Positions 43,685 to 55,564 of a DNA stretch of 64,000 bases are shown one piece after another (the first letter of the stretch is position 1; the number at the start of each line of letters is the position of its first letter). Below the pieces are notes generated by a model. It saw only the letters and a program-made list of their open reading frames with translations. It was not told the DNA's origin and did not search any database. The stretch comes from Panulirus ornatus. Its lineage: Eukaryota; Arthropoda; Malacostraca; Decapoda; Palinuridae. Location of the stretch: positions 15,460,646-15,524,645 of the forward strand of contig NC_092261.1 in NCBI RefSeq assembly GCF_036320965.1. The letters run 5' to 3'. A program made the translations under genes and the position numbers.

Positions 43685-44170
43685 CGTACTTTATAATATA
43701 ATTGGGTCGTTTCAGCCCAAGAGGGTTAGGGTCTGATTTCAAGTCGGACGTGCGGACAGACGATACCATTCCAAAGAGATGGATTTCATTTCTCTTTTTT
43801 TTTTTTTTCAAATTCGAGACGCTGGTGGTTATAGATGACTCCCGAATGAAGTCAGTATGATATAGGTTTGAATGTAAGAAAAAAACGCATTGTATGCTTT
43901 GCGTAACTCAATGAGACTGAGAATCATCATCATACCCCAAGGATAAAACCGCCACGCTCATGGGTCCAGCAATTTTGAGATAAATCCTGAGTCAAGTGAA
44001 CCCAACACTGACTTACAGAGACTTAACTGTAATGTATATAGTCTATATACCTTGTTTCTCACTGCCTAGCATGAAGGAGGGGGTTGGTGGGCGAGCTCTG
44101 CCTCCAAGCAGACCAAACCCAACCCAACCCAACCCCCCCACACCCTGCGCACGGTTGCAAGCACTGAACC

Positions 44171-44216
44171 ATGCTTCCCCCCCCCCCCCCTTCCCTCCGC
44201 ACCTCCCCTCACTCAC

Positions 44217-44279
<63 letters not shown>

Positions 44280-44290
44280 CCCCTTCCAAG
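44171..44290. repeat. poly-C and (TC)n low-complexity block
   Basis: A C-run near 44176-44190 and a (TC)n tract 44221-44272, followed by a short CA tract. A second C-run lies at 44334-44347. Confidence 0.95.
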
Positions 44291-45076
44291 CCATCCTTTC
44301 GACAGACATACCTTCCGCGTGCCTAAACCATTACCCCCCCCCCCCCATTCCATTCTTCAGTTTTACAACAATTCTTATCTCTATTCCATACCTCACTCTG
44401 ACATTCTCATTTCGCTCCCAACTCGCCCTTTTTACCTCACATCTACAAAAACAGGAAAAAACAATATCCACAGACCGCACTCTCAAATTGTTAATGTCCC
44501 TTTTGTTACTGCAAATGTGCGTGGCGCTTCCACATCTGTTTCACTCTCATTCGTCCACATGAGGTTCATTATACCTTCCACAACGTTCCGTCACTCACGA
44601 ATCTAACCCCATAAAACCAATCCACGGTTGTACGAGCAGCGTGACTGACTGCCAAGATCCTCTCAGGTACCTCATCATTCATCCCTCCAAGATCATTCTC
44701 TCCCTCAGGTACTTGAGAATTCGATTCCATTTCAAACGTTTCTCAGTCCAACCTTATTGGACATTCTCGATTCCCTGTCCTGAGCACTACCACCAACGCA
44801 TCTCTTGTTAACGTTCAACTTCCGAGTCTACCACACTCCTGAAACCCCCATAGAGTCCTGCAGTTCCTTCTGCTTTACCCCTAATGATACAGCGTCGTTA
44901 ATGGATTTACGCATCAACATCCCCTTCATCGTTTTCCCCTGTTCTACTCCTCTACCAATATTCCCTGCCAAATCCTCCCTTACACCGTCATCCAGGAAGA
45001 CATAAACTAATCACGAGAGACGGACCATACCACCACGTCTTACCTCAGCCTTATACCACCAGTCACTTGTTCCACC

Positions 45077-45415
45077 AGATATGATCCACAGCAGGGGCAG
45101 TGCCACTCTGGGCCAGGTATGATCCACAGCAGGGGTAGTGCCACTCTGTGCCAGGTATGATCCACAGCAGGGGTAGTGCCACCCTGTGCCAGGTATGATC
45201 CACAGCAGCGGTAAGTGCCACCCTGTGCCAGGTATGATCCACAGCAGTGGTAGTGCCAATCTATGCCAGGTATGATCCACAGCAGGGGTAGTGCCACCCT
45301 GTGCCAGGTATGATCCACAGTAGGGGTAGTGCCAATCTATGCCAGGTATGATCCACAGCAGGGATAGTGCCACCCAGTGCCAGGTATGATCCACAGCAGG
45401 GATAGTGCCACCCTG
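45077..45415. repeat. 38-bp minisatellite, about 9 copies
   Basis: Unit gtgccaccctgtgccaggta plus tgatccacagcaggggta. 38 is not a multiple of three, so a frame running through it cycles all three phases; even so the minus strand stays open for 158 codons (45011-45487), as DHTWHRVALPLLWIIPG and PCCGSYLAQGGT. Confidence 0.95.
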
Positions 45416-46237
45416 CGGTAGGACAGTGATGAAATCCTGGTCCTTGACGTTTTGATCAAGGGAGCTGTTTTTAGTTCCACCGAACACACTGTACTAATGA
45501 GAGCACAGCTTTAAGCGTAGGGCATCTTCCTGTACTTCTAAATCACGAGATGGTAATAGCTACATCTGGCTATCCTCAGTGGTTGGTAAGATCTCTCGTA
45601 ATGGCTGCCCATCAAAATCCTCAGTAGAATAGTCCATCAAATCTATGTCTCAAACAGACCCTGTGATGGCACAATGTTTGCATCGTCCAATTACCTCCCC
45701 CGCCTGGTGACAGACGAGGTATATTCCCTGGAGAAGGGGTGACGCTGCTGCTGTTGCTGCTTCCTCCTCCTTCCTGCTGCTACGTTCTCATCTCATTGTG
45801 TTTCCCCCCTGGCTCTTCCCCTAGGTACGTACATTCCTACATCCCTTCATCTCCGCATTCATGTGGAAGTTATATGTTCCATTATGTATCTACCCACATA
45901 CCTGGCGTCATCTAGTCTTTGGGCGCTTCAGCCTGAGTGGAAGCAGTATAACTAGTTTCGTCAGATGACTCAAGTTAACTTTTAATATTCATAAAGTTTC
46001 TCATAAAACCAAATCCAGAAGCAAGCACTTCAAAGGCATAGGCCTGCCTGACGGATAATCTGACCCTAAAATGTCGTGGTAGGGGGGAAAAAAAGATGTA
46101 AAATGTATAATGTCTTTTGAAATGTCTCGTTTCATATTTCCTTTGATGTCCGCGGTTTCCTTATTGACTTACAACTCATAAAAGTTCCAGGAGGGAAGGA
46201 GCGGCAGGTTCACTTACCCCTTTAAACATCTGGACGT

Positions 46238-46242
46238 TTTTT

Positions 46243-46306
<64 letters not shown>

Positions 46307-46311
46307 AAAAA
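46238..46311. repeat. (AT)n tract with inverted flanks (perfect hairpin)
   Basis: tttttcc at 46238-46244 and ggaaaaa at 46305-46311 flank about 60 bases of AT repeat. The whole block is self-complementary and can form a cruciform. Confidence 0.9.
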
Positions 46312-46590
46312 TTTACGTTAAAAACTATGATCACTGTATTGACTGGAGTAATGCCATCTCATAACTCTAGTACCACGAGAAATATCATTGAATCTTCTAT
46401 CATTAAGTACACAAAGAATTATAATCTTAATATTAGTGAAGGTCTACACAACTTGGCTAGATTATTGTTGATAAAATTTGTAAACAATTCCCCCCTTCTT
46501 GTCCACGCTCGTTGTCTGTCTTGGACAATCACTTGTTTACCAAATGGCGTCCTAGCTACGTCTATTAGTTGTATATCAACTGTGTTATAT

Positions 46591-46680
46591 TTCTTTCTTG
46601 TATCGCCCCTTATGATGTGATAATTACACGGAACTTAACGTGTTTCATTTCCTAGTGGACAAGAAGGAATATATATTATA
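46591..46680. repeat. microsatellite-associated interspersed repeat, copy 1
   Basis: cttgtatcgccccttatgat, then gtgataattacacg, cgtgtttcatttcc and tggac..aaggaatatat. It is homologous to 55408-55506, and both copies run into TA-rich sequence at the same place. Confidence 0.8.
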
Positions 46681-46865
46681 TAATCCTCCCTTCCAGTTTT
46701 CGCTTTTCCAAATAAAGGAGCAGAGAAGGGGGGCTGAGTGAGGATTTTCCCTCAAAGGCTCGGTTCGCTCTTCTTTGTGCTACCTCGCTGAAGCGGGAAA
46801 TGGCAAATATGTATGAACGAGTACAGTGCATTTGAACGCGTACTTCCATATAACATGAAAACATC

Positions 46866-46936
46866 CAACAGCGAGGATCGAACCCGGTTCCCTGCGTGAC
46901 AAGCGGGAGCGCTACTGCTAGGTTATGATCGCCCCT
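46866..46936 (-). repeat. tRNA-derived SINE head, Asp(GTC)-like
   Basis: On the minus strand: GGGGCGATCATAACCTAGCA (A-box region), CTTGTCACGC with anticodon GTC (46898-46900), and GGTTCGATCC B box (46884-46875). The acceptor stem does not pair well, so it reads as a SINE promoter rather than a working tRNA. Confidence 0.7.
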
Positions 46937-47124
46937 AAATAGGGAAATGACTTCGAATACTATGTAATCGAATATCCTTCTTCTCACTTTGGTGAGCAAC
47001 GGAGTCTCCACGGGTCATTGGCTGTGAGCCTGATGGGAAATGACCCGTGGAGTCCCCCGTTGCTCACCAACGTGAGACGAAGGGTATTCGACTAAATATC
47101 ATTCGCATAGTCATATCCTTATTA
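46937..47124. repeat. inverted repeat joining two SINE heads
   Basis: ggtgagcaacgg and ccacgggtcatt on the left reappear as aatgacccgtgg and ccgttgctcacc on the right, with the centre near 47028. Both arms continue outward into the tRNA-like heads on opposite strands, giving a head-to-head SINE pair. Confidence 0.85.
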
Positions 47125-47198
47125 GGGAAGATAATAGCATAGCAGTAGCGCTCCCGCCTGCCATGCAGGGGTCCCGGGTTTGATCCTGGCTGTTAGAG
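47125..47198 (+). repeat. tRNA-derived SINE head, Gly(GCC)-like
   Basis: AGCATAGCAGTAGCGCTCCC, CCTGCCATGCAGG with anticodon GCC (47160-47162), B box GGTTTGATCC (47177-47186), then a TA tract. It shares its body with the minus-strand copy at 46866-46936. Confidence 0.7.
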
Positions 47199-47207
47199 TT
47201 TTGTATG

Positions 47208-47208
<1 letters not shown>

Positions 47209-47288
<80 letters not shown>
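47209..47288. repeat. (TA)n microsatellite
   Basis: About 40 TA units with one TG interruption; it follows the SINE head directly. Confidence 0.95.
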
Positions 47289-47467
47289 AAACAAGGTTTT
47301 CAAAAGCAGTCAACACCAACTTGTAAGTCGGGTTTTTACAACCAGTAACGGTCGTGCAGAAAATTCACGGACAAACTCAGATACATTAGTGAACGGACGA
47401 ATTGAGACATATTACCTACTTAAGCTTTCACATTAGAAGAGAAAATCTGAAAGTTACTCGAAGTACT

Positions 47468-47655
47468 GGAGAGGAATAGGAGACATCTAAAGTTCTCAGG
47501 CCCTCACCACAAACAACATACTCTAAGCACAGGATAGGAAGAGAAGACATCTAACAATCTCGAGTCCTCACCACAAACAATATAGTCTATGCACAGGATA
47601 GGAAGAGGAGACATCTAACAATCTTGAACGCTTCCACAATCAACATACCGAGGGT
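47468..47655. repeat. three-copy tandem repeat, about 64 bp
   Basis: Unit aggataggaagagaagacat, ctaacaatctcgagtcctca, ccacaaacaatatagtctatgcac; the copies are 85-90% alike by eye. Confidence 0.85.
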
Positions 47656-47773
47656 AGGCTAGTTCGAAGGTACCAGGTTTCACTACTTCGTCTGCTGAGC
47701 TGAGGCTAGTCAACCGCACCTACCACAGCCACACTCTTATTTCCATGTTAGGCATATATCAAATTCTTCTTTG

Positions 47774-47775
<2 letters not shown>

Positions 47776-47852
<77 letters not shown>
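47776..47852. repeat. (TA)n microsatellite
   Basis: About 38 uninterrupted TA units. Confidence 0.95.
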
Positions 47853-47854
<2 letters not shown>

Positions 47855-48584
47855 ACCGATCCAGCTTATATCTAATGAGACATTAGAAAAGATATAATAC
47901 AGTATTAAGCAGATTACAGGTGGTATATAGAGAGGGAACTATATCTCTCGGCACCAGCAGCACTTACAGAAATTAGTAGCCTCCATCGGGCCGAGTTATA
48001 CGAGTGTAAGTCACCATGAGAGCTGGACGGAACCAACCCACAGCTGGGCGACGATGATATAGCGGACGGCGGTAGAATTAGGGGAACCCGAGTAATAAGG
48101 AATGGCTAGAGGTTCTAAAAATGCCCACCTTGGAAGAGAGAGAGGAGTGACGGGTGACCTGATAGCGGACATTCAAATCTTTAAACGTGGACAGTGAACA
48201 GTTTAGTCTGGTGTTAAATCATTTAAATGGTTTGGTACTCATTATGGTTACTTGCAGATGGTTTCAATATCTTGTTCTCAACAGATATCTAAAGATAATT
48301 TATTGTAGGGGTAGAAAAGTTTGGTCTACGGATTTCTAAGCTTTGATAGGATGTTGTGGAGGCGGATACCAATTATAGAGAAAGGAACTCACAACCACGG
48401 AGCAAAAAAAAAAGGCTTAAACGTTAACAACAGCTTATAATCAAACTTTCACTATTGCCAACAACTGTTAACCCAAAGATACTATTATAATCTGCCCTGT
48501 AATATGTTATCTGCAATGATAGAAATGTTTATAAAGCTCAAGTATGGTGCTTCACCTGAGAAAAAGAAAAAGTCTAACTAAAAA

Positions 48585-51110
48585 TCAAAGCCTGGAGTCT
48601 TCTACATATTCAAAAAGTTTGATAGCAAATTGTCTAAATACAATCTTTCCAGATTCCGGAAAATGACAGTGATTAACTATCACTGAGCAGGACTCTGCAT
48701 TGCCATCGCATATACCCATGAGTTCACAATGATTCGGGCTCAAAGCGTGGACAGTTGAGGACACAGCGTCTTGTGCAGTTACAGTAAGTAGAAACAGCAA
48801 GGATTTCTAGTACTGGTAAAACAGTGGCCAGTGCTTAACTGACTACATCAACAGATCACCAGTCAAACTCGAATGTATAGGGTGTGATAGGGTGTGGTTG
48901 ATCAGCCCTGACCCAGACAGGTATACTTGTACGACAGCTCGCTTTACATGGTGAGTAAATGCACCTTTAGTAGGGCGGTAGGATCCGAAGGTCATGTTTT
49001 CCGACATACAAGTTTGTGCCGAGTTTGTCCAGGTCTTCCTACCAACCAAGTTGCTTGTTGTAAACAACGATCACTTCTTGAACAGTTTCATTTACATGTG
49101 GCTGACTTTCGAGCCGGTGATACACATTAGTCCTTGCAAGACGTCCTTCTTTTCTTAGATGCAAAGAAGAGAAGTTCTCTTTCTTTTGAGATAAATGTAG
49201 TTCGTAGTGTGAAATCCGCTAAGAGCATGCAGAAATGGCAGCCTGGCTGGGCATTTCATTTTCGTAATCTCGTGGACTAGAATCAAGTAACCTTGAAATT
49301 ATATCCAGAACTTCTGCAGACCTTGAGACGATAAAAATCTCTTGAGGAAGTAGAGAGAGACTCAGTTCCATTTGCACTTTTGATGACCGCTTTACATCCA
49401 ATCCTCACGCAGACTTTTGAATATAACACTAGTGTTGCCATTTTTTTACGTGCTGCTAGGTAAACCGTTGTACACCAGTCTCATAATCTAGTGAAACTGA
49501 CTTCAATCGGTGAGGCAAACCACCTACAAGAAGTAGTGTCAGTTCAATGAAGAACAAATAAATGGCAGGATGTTTCCCAAGCCTCAAAAAGTAGCTGATT
49601 CAGGTCCACCTTCCTGGTTGTGTTGCTAAGGATACGTTTCCAGATTTAAATTCGCATGTGTTCTTGAAGGTGATGTACTGTATCGTCTGCCATTCACCTA
49701 TTATGAGGCTCTCTCATCCTTCACACAACCAATGCCACCGTTTGAGTCTACAGATCCACGCATTCCACCATACACATCAGGGGGTCTATTGCGAATGATG
49801 ATGGTCAGGGTTCACCCAGCAAATAACTTGGCCATTTCTCCATCTCGGCTCCGATGAATCCAATGAGGTTAATGACATAACCAGTGTCCAGGTTTTGCTA
49901 TCAAATGGATACACCTTCAGACCAAACAAGTCCATTAAACCTCTTTTTTTTCCTGTACGTACACATACCTCCTTTGTTTTCACCACGCAACCTGGAATCA
50001 CCAGACTCATCATCTTTTTCCGGACACAGCAGGTGGATATCGCAGGATCAAATGCGATACAAGCTCTCGGAGAACCTCAGTTCCTGCATCAAGATAACCT
50101 TCCTTGGCCAAGGTAGCTCCCAGTAGCAGAGTGACTTATCAGTCAGGCTGTCTTTTGCTTTATGACTTGGCTTTTTTTTTTTTCTTCTCTTTCTAGTGCC
50201 TGGTGGCAAAGGTCTTCGCCATAATGCTTTCAAGAGTCGGGCGTCCTCCTTCCCCTGACAGATAACCGCGATGGGGCTTTGTGCCCATTTCTCTGGCACA
50301 CAACAGGCTCCCCGCCACATTCTTGGAAGCCATTTCTTCAGCGATAATGTTGATAAGGTCTTTTGTTGTGGTGATGAAGGGATCGATGCCCTCGATGATG
50401 ACATCGATGATCCTGTCTCTTGCCTTCATTTGTCGCTTGGCTCTAGCGGCGATGTGCTCTTAATGGCTCGTGTCTGAGTACTATGTATCTGACGGCTGAA
50501 GACACAGCTGTTGTGAGAGGAAGCTTGAGAATCTATTTTCCCTGCGCTTCCACTTTCATTATTATACCTTCGAGTTCTGCCATTCCCGATCTTTCTTTGA
50601 TATTAAAGTTCAAACTACATTTAAAGTTGAGGTCTGTCCAAATGCAGTTGAGTTTTCCTTCTGATCGCTTGACAGTAAATGCTCCAATATCAAACCTGTT
50701 TCTGCTACTTCTGGTGCCCTGTCAGGCCAATAGCTCATCTCCATATAGTTCACAAGGCAAGCCCTTGTTATAATCCAGTGTTGTTGATGTATAACAACAA
50801 ACATGAAGTAAATGGAAGGTGTTCTGATCACATCGCATCTCTCACTACATGTATGGACTATAAGGTTATATCATTCATCACTTCAAGATACATGAGCCAT
50901 AACCTGTGAGGCGAATAATCTGCTCTGGCAATATTGTGATCATCTGTGTTAGGCGTGATCTCTGTAACTTTACAGTTAGCCAATTGCTCAAGCCCTCGAG
51001 CTTGTTGTATTATCTCGTAGAACTTGTTTAAGCCGTTCTGGCAGGTCACCTCTTTCTGATAGGATCATTACATCCTTGTCCTCTAGTGATGTTGAGATGG
51101 AATCCACCAA
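48585..51110 (-). pseudogene. decayed protein-coding stretch of unknown origin
   Basis: Successive minus-strand frames carry protein-like text broken by stops and frame changes: 51049-50858, 50831-50610, then another frame to about 50535, 50429-50193, 50013-49786, 49401-49219, 49067-48843 and 48800-48585. Composition (charged helices, IIDVIIEGIDPFIT, KTWTLVMSLTSL) is unlike low-complexity noise, and the segments lie in order on one strand over 2.5 kb without splice sites at the breaks. I do not recognise the family. Possibilities are an old endogenous viral element, a DNA transposon, or a processed pseudogene. No function is claimed. Confidence 0.5.
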
Positions 51111-51399
51111 GACAGAAAGTCAAATTCTCACATATGGACGAGTGTGGAATACATCAAAATACACCCATTATAATATAATGAAACGATCAATCTTATTCTC
51201 CGTCTAAAACAACGAACTGAAAAATCAATTCAACCTTACAAGTTGATATTACAAATATGCTAGATAGATTTTCATGAGTCTTCTAATGGCCAGAACTCTG
51301 TACCCCACCATAAATTTTATTCTGGGAATATCGGAAATTGAGACTACGTCCAGAAAGCCTCTACAGCTGGACGCGATTGGTCAACGTAGAGATACTGCT

Positions 51400-51640
51400 C
51401 AAACAGACTCTGGAGCCTAGATCAGTTCCTTGATAGATGTAGCGACAGAGCAACCAAAGGGGAAGTAACACGAAAGTTAAGCAAGAAACTTCTTTGAACA
51501 GTTAAATATAAAGAACTTACTTTACATCAAAAGATGGTGGATGAATGGAAGAAACTGAGCGTGGACATGATAGAGGCCAACAGCATACAGAGGTTTCAAG
51601 AGATGGGGGCCACAAGAGTGTAAAACTCTTCCCTCCCCGT
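51400..51640 (+). pseudogene. LINE reverse transcriptase C-terminal remnant
   Basis: Plus-strand text KMVDEWKKLSVDMIEANSI and QRFQEMG matches the common end of jockey-like elements (V[VI]xxWNxLP..VV.A.S...FK). A stop and a frame break lie upstream. The element tail is followed by a CA tract at 51661-51683. Confidence 0.6.
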
Positions 51641-51893
51641 AAAGTACAAATAAGGTAATCACACAGACACACACACACACACATTCACAGGGTGACAGTA
51701 ATCACTTGTTGGACGGCTCATTCCTACATAACACAGTCTCTATTAGTTCATTAATTACTCCTGGATGATCCTTTGTCTCAGCGAGCGAGGCTGTGAACGG
51801 GACACAGGGGGCGCGTCTGCCTCAAGGACGTGCCACAGACCCTTCCTTCCCATTAAGAGTAACCTATTCCTCTTTAGAGGAGTTACCTTCCTC

Positions 51894-51896
<3 letters not shown>

Positions 51897-51963
<67 letters not shown>
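51897..51963. repeat. (GA)n microsatellite
   Basis: About 33 GA units followed by imperfect GAT/GAG triplets to about 52012. Confidence 0.95.
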
Positions 51964-51966
<3 letters not shown>

Positions 51967-52484
51967 ATGATGATGATGAGGAGGAGGAGGAAGAGAAGGT
52001 GGAGGAGGAGGACCTTATATACGTGACATACAGCGAGGGACCCATAATCCCGCCGTGATTAAAATCCGTGAAATTACCTGTGCCAGGCCTGACAAATGAC
52101 TTAACCAGCCCTTGATGACGCAGTCCGCTCATTAACGGTAGTTTGGACATTACCGGCGAACCTTTCATTACAGCCAGAGCGGTATTTACCGAGGGATTCA
52201 CCTAGACACAGTCTGCTGGCTTGTTACACTTGTGGGTCACCTGTTAATGTCAATATGACTAGTAACAGCACTTGTCTTCCATCCAAGGAATCGCTCATTA
52301 CACACCAGTACAGTAATTAATGAAAGCTTGTTAATTATCATGATCAGCATAAAAGTAATCAACCCTTTCCCTATCTTACGCCCGGGCAACCCATCACAAT
52401 GACCAGGTCCCTCATTTTCTAAGATACGTCCTCGAAAAAGCTAAACGACCATGATTAGTCACATCTAAGATACACCTGACTCAC

Positions 52485-52711
52485 GGTGATCTTGATCATG
52501 TAGTACTTGTGGTTGCTGGCCATGATGTGAGGGAGGTCGGCAGAGGCTGTGGTTGTGACAGGCCAGCAGGCACGTAGGTGCACAATATCAGTCCAGCTTC
52601 TGAGAGCAATGTGCAGTGCAAGATCCTGCAGTGTTTTGTTACCCCAGGAGTAACAGTCAGTGGTCTTGCGCATTTGATAAACCATCCCAGAGGACTTGGT
52701 CGCTTTACCGA
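52485..52711 (-). CDS. possible isolated exon, unknown protein
   Basis: A minus-strand frame encodes KATKSSGMVYQMRKTTDCYS, then LQDLALHIALRSW and HKYYMIKIT, directly followed by a strong GTGAGT donor. The protein text is natural-looking, with balanced composition and no repeats. The acceptor is poor (GACAG without a pyrimidine tract), an in-frame TGA lies just upstream, and no partner exon was found. I do not recognise the family. Confidence 0.3.
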
Positions 52712-54560
52712 CACCCTGTCACCTTTACCCCACTGAGAGGCGGCGAGAATCAGGCAGACTTAACTCTAAACACATGAACACCACCACCTCCAACGCGTGA
52801 CCGAAGTGTCAAAGGACCAACACCCACACTCAACTCACATACGACCAGGATCCTGCATGTTTCTCTGGCTACCAAGACGGGTCAATCATTCAATATCAAT
52901 TTCCACTAAGAGACGAAAGTTCAGGGATTTCTTAGCAAGTATAAGCAGAGAAAATTAGATGCATGGAAGCCTAAAATGTTAAATATGACATTAAACTGAT
53001 GGAAAAACGAAACATGAGCTTGGTCGACGTCTGAGGGTACTTGCAGTGAGCATATGTAGTCAGTACCAAGAGCGTTCCGAGCTGGTACTACCGAGTCTAC
53101 CTTCCCAACACACGGTCCTCCTTAACGGAGGAATACACACATCTACACATACGTTGTCTTGCAGACAAACGCTGTCAACTTGAAGTGGGTAGTGACATCC
53201 AAATACAGCAACATCCACAAACACACAAATGTGTTCGTATACAAGTAAATGAAGAAGGTTAAAAGGCGTCATACAAACACACAGGCGATCACAAGCAACT
53301 CTGGAGACGGAGAAAGATATGCAGTAAAAGTCTTCATATATCATCTTCGTCGCCAGGGATAAACCAGACACTTACGTCTCAATGGAGACTAGGTCCTCAT
53401 CTTATGTGAGGACAAACCATCTTATCCTCCTACAAAAGCCTAACACCGTATAACCAGATTCAGACAGGCCTCTTGCACGACGCACTGCAGCAGCAGCAGT
53501 CGTTCCTAGGAAGTCTGAAACAGCTAGGACAAAGTTGTTCAATCCGAGGCGTCCAATTTATAAAACAGCCGAGAACAATAAACTCGGAAACCGACTCTCC
53601 CTGACAGCTGCGAGTGGCAGCGTATCGGTAACGGAAAACACAGTCGATCCGCCTCAATCCTCCTCGATCCCCTAATTGCGCTAATGGCATTCAATACAGA
53701 TAATTGAAGAGTCTTGTAAAAGTGTCATGTGTATTTTGTCTGGAGGCCATATACAAGATTAACACCAGAGCCTTGCTGACGGGGCTGTCTGGGGCCGAAC
53801 CAAGGAGTGACAAGGCCGTGGTGGGGAGTGGTGGGGAGACAGGGAAGGGGAAGACGCAGGTTGAGGGAGACTGGGGAGGAACTGGGGATGAAATGTGGCC
53901 CCAGTCTGATATTGGACTGGATGACAACGGGAGCACGACCTGCACAATACATTTACCGGAGGATAACGGCAGAAAACAAATCATTCCAGTCTGACAAAGA
54001 TCCTGTGTGACCTCTGTAATCCTCCTGCGCTACCGATCACAGGATGAGCATGGGACGCCCCATAAATCTGCCGGGGATACCACACAAATCAATCACTCAC
54101 CAGCGGAAGGGAGGCTGAAGTGACAGTTGGGAGCAGTTCGTCGTCTGGAGGGCTAGTATGGAGTAACGATAGTGTGTCAATCACAGTGAACGCGTGAGGC
54201 AAGTCTTACTGAACCAACATAACACACAAATTACATGATGAATTCAAGCTGAAAAAAATATGACTTCCACCTCAAGCTCTACATCATTCTTGTAGGCAGT
54301 ATTCACCACGTCATCAGATATGTACATTAGCATCTAGTAACAGTGTAAAGCACATTATCTGACGACCTTTACCTTTGACCTTAATATCTTCATCTGCAGA
54401 ATAGCTTTGGTCCACACCCATCAACAATGTCTTCAGATATTGTGTGTGCATAGTACACAAGACCCCGCGACCTTGAACTTTGACTCCTATATCGAAAAAT
54501 CTTTTTATGAGATGGAGTGCTTTTCATGCGCTACCTGTGGTGGAGGTTGGACCCATATCT
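52712..54560. other. no gene recognised
   Basis: Mixed-composition DNA. A GC-rich patch at 53760-53960 is open in several frames on both strands, which suggests composition rather than coding. Confidence 0.5.
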
Positions 54561-54589
54561 CGTCCCTCAGTCAATAGATAAGCCCACAA

Positions 54590-55080
54590 GATGGTGACGC
54601 ATGCAAGGACGGATCCAGTGGACAGGGGCGATGGTGACTGATTGCATGATGGTAATCGTAGTGATAGTCACAATAAGGGTTTTGGTGGTGGCGGATATAT
54701 GGTGATATTGTGGTGGTTACGATAGTACTGGTGAGGCTAAATGGAAGTGAAGTCCCCTGGTGATAGGAAGTGTTTTGACGATGGTGGCGGTGATTAGACT
54801 GGTGACGGAGTGGTGGTCGTGTCTGTAATGACGTGTGATGTGGTACCGACAGGGTATGGTGATCATCGTGGTGGTACTGTGTGAGTGTAGGAATGTTAGT
54901 GATGGTGTGAAGAACTCTAATGATGGTACTGGTGAAGAGAGTGGTAATGGTGGAAAGTGTCACTGATAGTGACAGATACCAGTCTAGTGATGGTGATACT
55001 GTAGTGGCAACAGTGGTGTACCCGATGATGATGGAGCAGTGGTTGAGAAGGTAATGTGTGTGTGGAGATGGTGATGACCA
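54590..55080. repeat. GGT/GAT-rich degenerate simple sequence
   Basis: Long run of gtgatggtg-type triplets without a fixed unit; the reverse strand gives a false 130-codon His/Thr-rich frame (54571-54963). Confidence 0.7.
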
Positions 55081-55407
55081 ACAGCTTCATCGTAAGGTGG
55101 CACCGTTGGGAGCTATGAGTGAAATGAGAGTGTCAATGATGTTGAAAGTGTTGTGATACAGCCCACTTCACCGTGGCAGTTTGATGGTGGAGTGGAGGTA
55201 AGTCTATACCAGGAGTGGAGCTCTGGTAGATGACGTGGTTCGTGAAGGGTTATGAGAATTTCAGGTGCGAAGGAGTGTATTATTACTGAAGTCGTTAACC
55301 AAGTCAGGAAATCGATTATGGAGGAATGAAGGTTGAGGAATTCAGACTGAAAGTCGAAAACTATATTGTCAACGGGCGACTGCAAAGAAACGTGTCCGAC
55401 TGTTGAA

Positions 55408-55502
55408 TTTCTTCCTTGTACCCCCCTTGATGATGTGATTATTACACGAAAGTGCACTTGGAAACTTATCGTGTTTCATTTCCCTGTGGACTGAACTCAT
55501 AG

Positions 55503-55506
<4 letters not shown>
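55408..55506. repeat. microsatellite-associated interspersed repeat, copy 2
   Basis: cttgtaccccccttgatgat, gtgattattacacgaaagtg, cgtgtttcatttccctgtgg, then aggaatatat leading into (AT)n. It is homologous to 46591-46680. Confidence 0.8.

Positions 55507-55557
<51 letters not shown>
55505..55557. repeat. (AT)n microsatellite
   Basis: About 26 AT units. Confidence 0.95.
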
Positions 55558-55558
<1 letters not shown>

Positions 55559-55564
55559 TTATCA

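Noticed and set aside
43996..44562. 188-codon plus-strand frame
   Set aside because: It consists largely of poly-Pro and (SL)n from C runs and the TC microsatellite.
46866..46936. Functional tRNA-Asp gene
   Set aside because: The acceptor and D stems pair poorly, and the sequence continues into a repeat shared with a second copy, so it is a SINE head.
51755..52201. 148-codon minus-strand frame
   Set aside because: Its core is the (GA)n tract read as (SL)n; the flanks show no motif.
53691..54010. Cluster of open frames on both strands
   Set aside because: Five overlapping frames in a GC-rich patch with no motif; typical of stop-poor composition.
54571..54963. His/Thr-rich 130-codon minus-strand frame
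   Set aside because: It arises from degenerate GGT/GAT simple sequence.
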